From Cryptomeria japonica (Eukaryota > Streptophyta > Pinopsida > Cupressales > Cupressaceae), in NCBI RefSeq assembly GCF_030272615.1, contig NC_081414.1, positions 913,331,648 to 913,395,647 on the forward strand: 64,000 nucleotides of DNA. Direction: 5' to 3'. Numbering within the stretch: the first letter of the stretch is position 1; each line of letters begins with the position of its first letter. Both the position numbers and the translations under genes were made by a program. The notes under the pieces were generated by a model, which was not told where the DNA came from, made no database searches, and worked only from the letters and a program-made list of their open reading frames with translations. Shown here piece by piece: positions 59,584 through 64,000 of this stretch.

Positions 59584-59970
59584 ATGACTAATCCTCATAT
59601 TCTGAGAAGAAAGAATATTTATCGTAACATTAAGTTGAAGAAACAACGACCAAGTTCTTCGAAACTTGCCAAAAGAAATAAATTTTTATACATCAATCGT
59701 CAACTCTTCGTATCTCATCGAACATTCCTTTGTCATGTACAATTATATATTCAAAACAAATCAAACAAATTTGACAAGGAACCTTTGAAAACTAGAGCAT
59801 TTTGTCAAAAATCCGCATTCAGTCAACAAATAAATTGTGGAGGAAAGATCAATTCAACATTCTTTCTCGACGAGTGCATCACTTACAACATCCCCCAATT
59901 TGAACCACAAACCCTTGAACAAAACATTGAAGACGAGTTCATTCCTTTTGTCATAGAAAGATTCTACTAG
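59584..59970 (+). CDS. Basic leader ORF before gag in the Tat-type element
   Basis: 128 codons starting ATGACTAATCCTCAT, rich in Lys/Arg/Gln (KKQRPSSSKLAKRNK) at the N-terminus and acidic at the end, and stopping right before the gag ATG. It may be a real upstream ORF or an N-terminal gag extension. I do not recognise a domain. Confidence 0.35.
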   Translation: MTNPHILRRKNIYRNIKLKKQRPSSSKLAKRNKFLYINRQLFVSHRTFLCHVQLYIQNKSNKFDKEPLKTRAFCQKSAFSQQINCGGKINSTFFLDECITYNIPQFEPQTLEQNIEDEFIPFVIERFY

Positions 59971-61230
59971 ATGCCTATTGTTACTCGCTCTCAACAAAAC
60001 AAACAAAATGAAATGCAATCAGAATCTAGCATGACTCGGAGATTATCAAATCCTTTCGAGCATCCGAATCTAGAGGATGCCGAAATTTCTGAAGAACTTC
60101 TTCAAGAATGTCAAGAAAGTGCTTCATTTCAAAAACTTGTGGAAAGACTCATGGAAAATGACAAGGGAAAATACCTACTCATGCTCACAAGCAAAGGGGT
60201 TAAACTTCCTGAAAACTTTGACACAGACATGTTTAGAACAAAATCTCAAAATTTTGAATATCAAGAATGACAACGTGAAGCACGTGACCCTGAGCAAGAT
60301 ATCCCTGAACAAAACATGCCTAAACAAAATACACCAGGACAAAACATCCCTGAGCAACACATCCCCAAGCAAAACATGTCATTCCATACACCATTTCAAC
60401 CTAGAACTAATGCAAGGGAAGAACTCTTCCCTCGACAAAATAATTCGCCTTTGATTGCCCTTACTCAACAAATGCAAATGTTACAAAGACAAATGCAAGA
60501 CATGCAACAAGGGACAACAATACGGTATTCATTAAATGAAATTTGTCCTTATCCGTTTGACAGAAGATTGAACATGATACCTTTTCCTCCAAACTCAGAC
60601 ATTCCCAAATTTGACAAATATGATGGAAAAAGCGATCCCTGTGATCATGTTCGAGAATTCTACACATTGAATCTTGAATTCTCTCATGATGACACCTATC
60701 TGATGAGGTTATTCCCAAGAAGCTTGGGAGGACAAACAATGGAATGGTTATCCAAAATCACACCTCCTGTCAGATCATTTGATGAACTAGTCAACAAATT
60801 CATAACTCAATATTCCTATAACATTCAACATGCTATCACCATGCTAGATGTCTGTAATACCAAGCAGAAAAACAATGAGACATTCATGGTATTCCTCCAA
60901 CGTTGGTGACGTATGGTTTCAAGATATCCTTGTGATGTGCCCGAAAAGGAAAAGATGAAGATTTTCATCGACAACTTGAATAGTGAGATGAGTTACATAC
61001 TCAAGCTCCAATGTATACCATCCTTCGCCAAATTGATCGAAAATGGCATCCACGTAGAAGAGGCATGTGCCAAGAAAGGAACATTGAAGTTCTTCAAAGA
61101 AGGAACAAGTTCATCCAATTACAACAATCAAAACAATAACAACTTAGACAAATCCAGATTTTGGATGAGAAACAAGAACACTGGTAACGAGGGAGGCACT
61201 GAAGCTAATGAGGCTAAATCCAAATAGCCA
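59971..61230 (+). pseudogene. Tat-type gag
   Basis: Begins MPIVTRSQQNKQNE. A Gln/Pro-rich spacer (QNIPEQHIPKQ-like repeats) and a coil (TQQMQMLQRQMQDMQQG) follow. The retrotransposon gag core comes next at about 60590-61070: IPKFDKYDGKSDPCDHV, LFPRSLGGQTMEWLSKI, FDELVNKFITQYS, TFMVFLQRW. This is the capsid-like domain of gypsy elements. It is broken and treated as a fossil. Confidence 0.8.
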
Positions 61231-61233
61231 GTA

Positions 61234-63291
61234 TTGGCTTTATCAGGAAATCCCCAAGCTACAAAGAATCCAAAGGGTGCTAACCAAGACACTAATACTT
61301 ACACACCGAATACCAATCAAGGTCAACCCAACACCAACAACGCCAACAATGCTCAAAACAATAACACTAATCGGGGACCTAATCCAAACTCAAGGGGCAA
61401 TACAAACAAATTTCAAATATGCATTTACACACCACTGGGACAATCACTGGAGTCAGCATTCAGAGAACTCCTGGCAAACAAAATTATCTCTGTACCAGCA
61501 ATCAACAACTATGAACCACAAATCAAACCACCTTGGTGGAATGACTCGCACTTTTGTGATTTTCATCGCAACAAAGGTCATCAAACAAATGATTGCATGA
61601 GACTGAAAAACATTGTTCAGGACATGATTGATAGAGGTGATTTAACGGTGGATGGTCTCAAGACAAATGGTGACCAAGGGGCCTTTAAGAATCCTCTTCC
61701 AAACTACAACAAGGATGGAGCTTCAACCTCAAACGATACACGTGGAGCTCGTATCAATCACATCTACAATAACACCATCAATCATATATCAGCTGAGGAC
61801 AATCAAGTCAATGTCATCACAATCCGAGATCAACGTGATCATGAATCTATCAACGTAACAACCAGAGCTCAAAAATATGTCTTAAAGGGACATACGTCGA
61901 CAACAAAAACCGTACCCAAAATTCAATATGTTCTAGTCAGCCAACTGCGCAAAACTCCTTCTCAAATATCTATACTAGAGTTGCTGAAACTTTCACCAAA
62001 ACACAAAGACATATTGGAACAAGCACTATTAGAAACGAATGTACCTCAAGATTTGGATGCTGACAAATTCCAAGCCATGGTCGCTCATATGACAGGGCCT
62101 CATAATCTCACTTTTTCTGAGCATGATAATATCTCGTTGAGTCATCCACATAATACTCCTCTCCATATTGAAGTCATAATCTATAAACACCGAGTAAAAT
62201 GAGTATTAATAAATGGAGGAGCTAGACTTAATATATGTACCTTAAAACTTATCTATGCATTAGGATTCTCGGAGGAGTCTATTGATCCACGCAAAAAGAT
62301 TACTATAAAGGCATACAATGATAAAGAAATATCCTCTAAAGGAACAGTGGTGTTGCCGATTCAAGTCGGACCGATACAAAGAGATACTATGTGCCAGGTC
62401 TTAGACATAGACCTCACATACAATATCTTATTAGGTCGACCCTGGATACATGACATGCAAGCAGTACCTTCTATGTATCACCAGTGTGTCAAATTCCCCT
62501 ATAATGGGCAGGAGGTTTCTATATCTGCTGATCACAATCCATTTCAACATTGTAATGCAATGGAGGCAGCCCATGATAGTTTGGTTCCACATAATAGAGA
62601 GAAACATAATTCCTCAGCACTAGATCTTCAACAAGAGAAGTCTAAACCATTACCTAGAGATTTCAAGCAGAAAATGAAAATCAAAGAACAAGGCATGGGG
62701 GAATACTCTTTGGAACCCATGTGTTTGACTAACTTACCCACATCACCTAAATCTCATGGATTACCTACGACATCAACACATCAAGCAAATCAACCCATCA
62801 CCAAGTTCGATGGCACATTCATTCAACTCGACACTTTAGCACATGAATCCGAGGAAAAGGATATCCTCAGTTGGCTATACAAAGATGAGGAAGAAGACAT
62901 ATCAACTACTGTGGAAGTAGCTATACCCACACACCTATATGGAAAAGGCTACTTAATCATGGAACAAATGGGATACAATGGTAAAGGACCTATTGGTAAG
63001 CATCAGGAAGGTGTCACAGAACCATTGGATCCTCCTTCACAATTTAGTAAAGACAAAAAGAAATTGGGCTTTGAACTCACTCTACTACCAAAGAAGGTAC
63101 CACACAAATATCAAAAACCTCAATGGAAAGCAAAGAAGAAGTACAAAGAAGAATCCTGGCAAGAAGCACTATTTGAGTCAGCAGAGACAATCCGTAAGGA
63201 ACGTGAACATCAAGAAAGGAAGCAACATCAAAGGGAGTCCATCATTCACAAGAAGACAACATCTATAGAAGTCAATCATATTCAAGAATAA
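61234..63291 (+). pseudogene. Tat-type gag end, protease-like and G-patch-like segments
   Basis: An Asn/Gln-rich linker (61300-61400) leads to CDFHRNKGHQTNDC (61555-61596), the zinc-knuckle-like motif of this lineage. A retropepsin-like region follows at about 62200-62520, including LTYNILLGRPWIHDM. At 62935-63070 lies YGKGYLIMEQMGYNGKG and KKLGFE, a G-patch-like segment. The rest to 64000 is an acidic linker towards reverse transcriptase. The frame is interrupted in the protease region. Confidence 0.75.
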
Positions 63292-64000
63292 ATATCTAAC
63301 AAAGCACTATTATCTCTTGATAACATCATTCCTCACCAAGGAGGGACAGTATATGAACAAATACAAAAGGTCGAAGCAGGATCTCACACAAAATCAAAGA
63401 AAACTATCAAACTTGTCGCAATCATCAAAGACCTATTCTCACCATATAACATACCAGTTCACAACACTAATAGGATCTGGGATGATACCTTTGAGACTGA
63501 TTCCAATCAATATGAATGGGGTAGCTGCTCAAATACTACTGAAGATACTGCTGAAAATTCTAGTTCTATATCCCTTTCTCAAGAAGAACATAGCGTAGAA
63601 ATTAGACTACTTGAATTTGGACCACAGAATATCTATGATGTTAAGGAAAACGAGTAGCAACATTATGAACAAGTCTATACAGAAGATGATACCATTGGAG
63701 ACCTCGACCGAATCCTTGACTTCTTTAACACCCAAACCAATCACAATGAAACCTCTATCCTAACACTTACAACAATAGAACTTGATCCACCAAATGATTC
63801 CTTACCACTTGTCTTTCCGAACCTCATAGACTGGGACAAACCCGAAATTCATGATATACCGATTTTCCCGAATGATGAATCCATTATCCATTACTTATGT
63901 ACCGTCAACCCGGAAACAAACTCTACCAGTGAACAAAATAGCGATGTCTGCAACCAAGGGAGTGCCAAGTCTCTCAGTCGCAAAAATAAACCAAATAAGG

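Larger units (their letters stand above)
56021..64000 (+). mobile_element. Tat-type Ty3/gypsy element, 5' part (runs off the window)
   Basis: The LTR start TGTAGAGGTATAAAAATGACC at 56021 matches the LTR family at 16812. A long 5' LTR/leader follows, then gag from about 59971, a protease-like segment and a G-patch-like segment; reverse transcriptase lies beyond 64000. Tat/Ogre-lineage elements are known for long LTRs and leaders, and a G-patch-like segment is also reported for that lineage. The LTR end is not certain; TTTGGTGTCGTGC near 58639 is a possible primer site, giving an LTR of about 2.6 kb. The visible coding part has roughly three breaks. Its age cannot be judged without the second LTR. 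Confidence 0.8.

Overview
The window looks like gymnosperm, most likely conifer, nuclear DNA. It is AT-rich and gene-poor, stacked with old nested retroelements, and its only convincing host genes are a small tandem family of alpha-expansins with the usual two phase-conserved introns. The conifer assignment is an inference from gene density, the age of the elements and the style of a TIR-NBS remnant; no marker gene fixes the species.

Layout. 1-10316: an L1-type LINE on the minus strand, split by a complete but pol-less LTR retrotransposon (1786-9489, 5-bp TSD tattc). 10317-19225: no recognisable gene; AT-rich DNA, long one-strand pyrimidine/microsatellite tracts, one diverged LTR (15340-16812) and a TRIM-sized LTR element (17768-18136). 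19226-44045: an expansin array. Each unit is an expansin gene module followed by a flank F, which in two units carries a decayed TIR-NBS resistance-gene fragment. Copies 1 (19426-20347) and 2 (23716-24633) look functional. Copy 3 (32120-36433) is a pseudogene split by a 3.4-kb LTR element that itself carries pieces of two host genes, ribosomal protein L4 and plasma-membrane H+-ATPase. After the third flank, a fourth flank starts with no expansin in front of it. An ORF1-only LINE sits in flank 2 and a 1.1-kb terminal-inverted-repeat element full of TTCGNNCGAA palindromes sits in flank 3.

44046-48387: mostly unassigned DNA with a possible MULE-like insert (46199-46804) and the end of an unrecognised Cys-rich coding region on the minus strand. 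That coding region continues at 55011-55760 beyond a chromodomain Ty3/gypsy element (48388-55005, TSD cttaa). 56021-64000: the 5' part of a large Tat-type gypsy element running off the window, with dozens of degenerate TAGCGCAT motifs.

How the parts relate: the two intact expansins would encode near-identical secreted wall-loosening proteins. They share only about 230-250 bp of promoter, so they may be regulated differently. Almost everything else is retroelement fossil. LTR-to-LTR differences of roughly 5-10% by eye imply insertions that are tens of millions of years old if slow conifer substitution rates apply.
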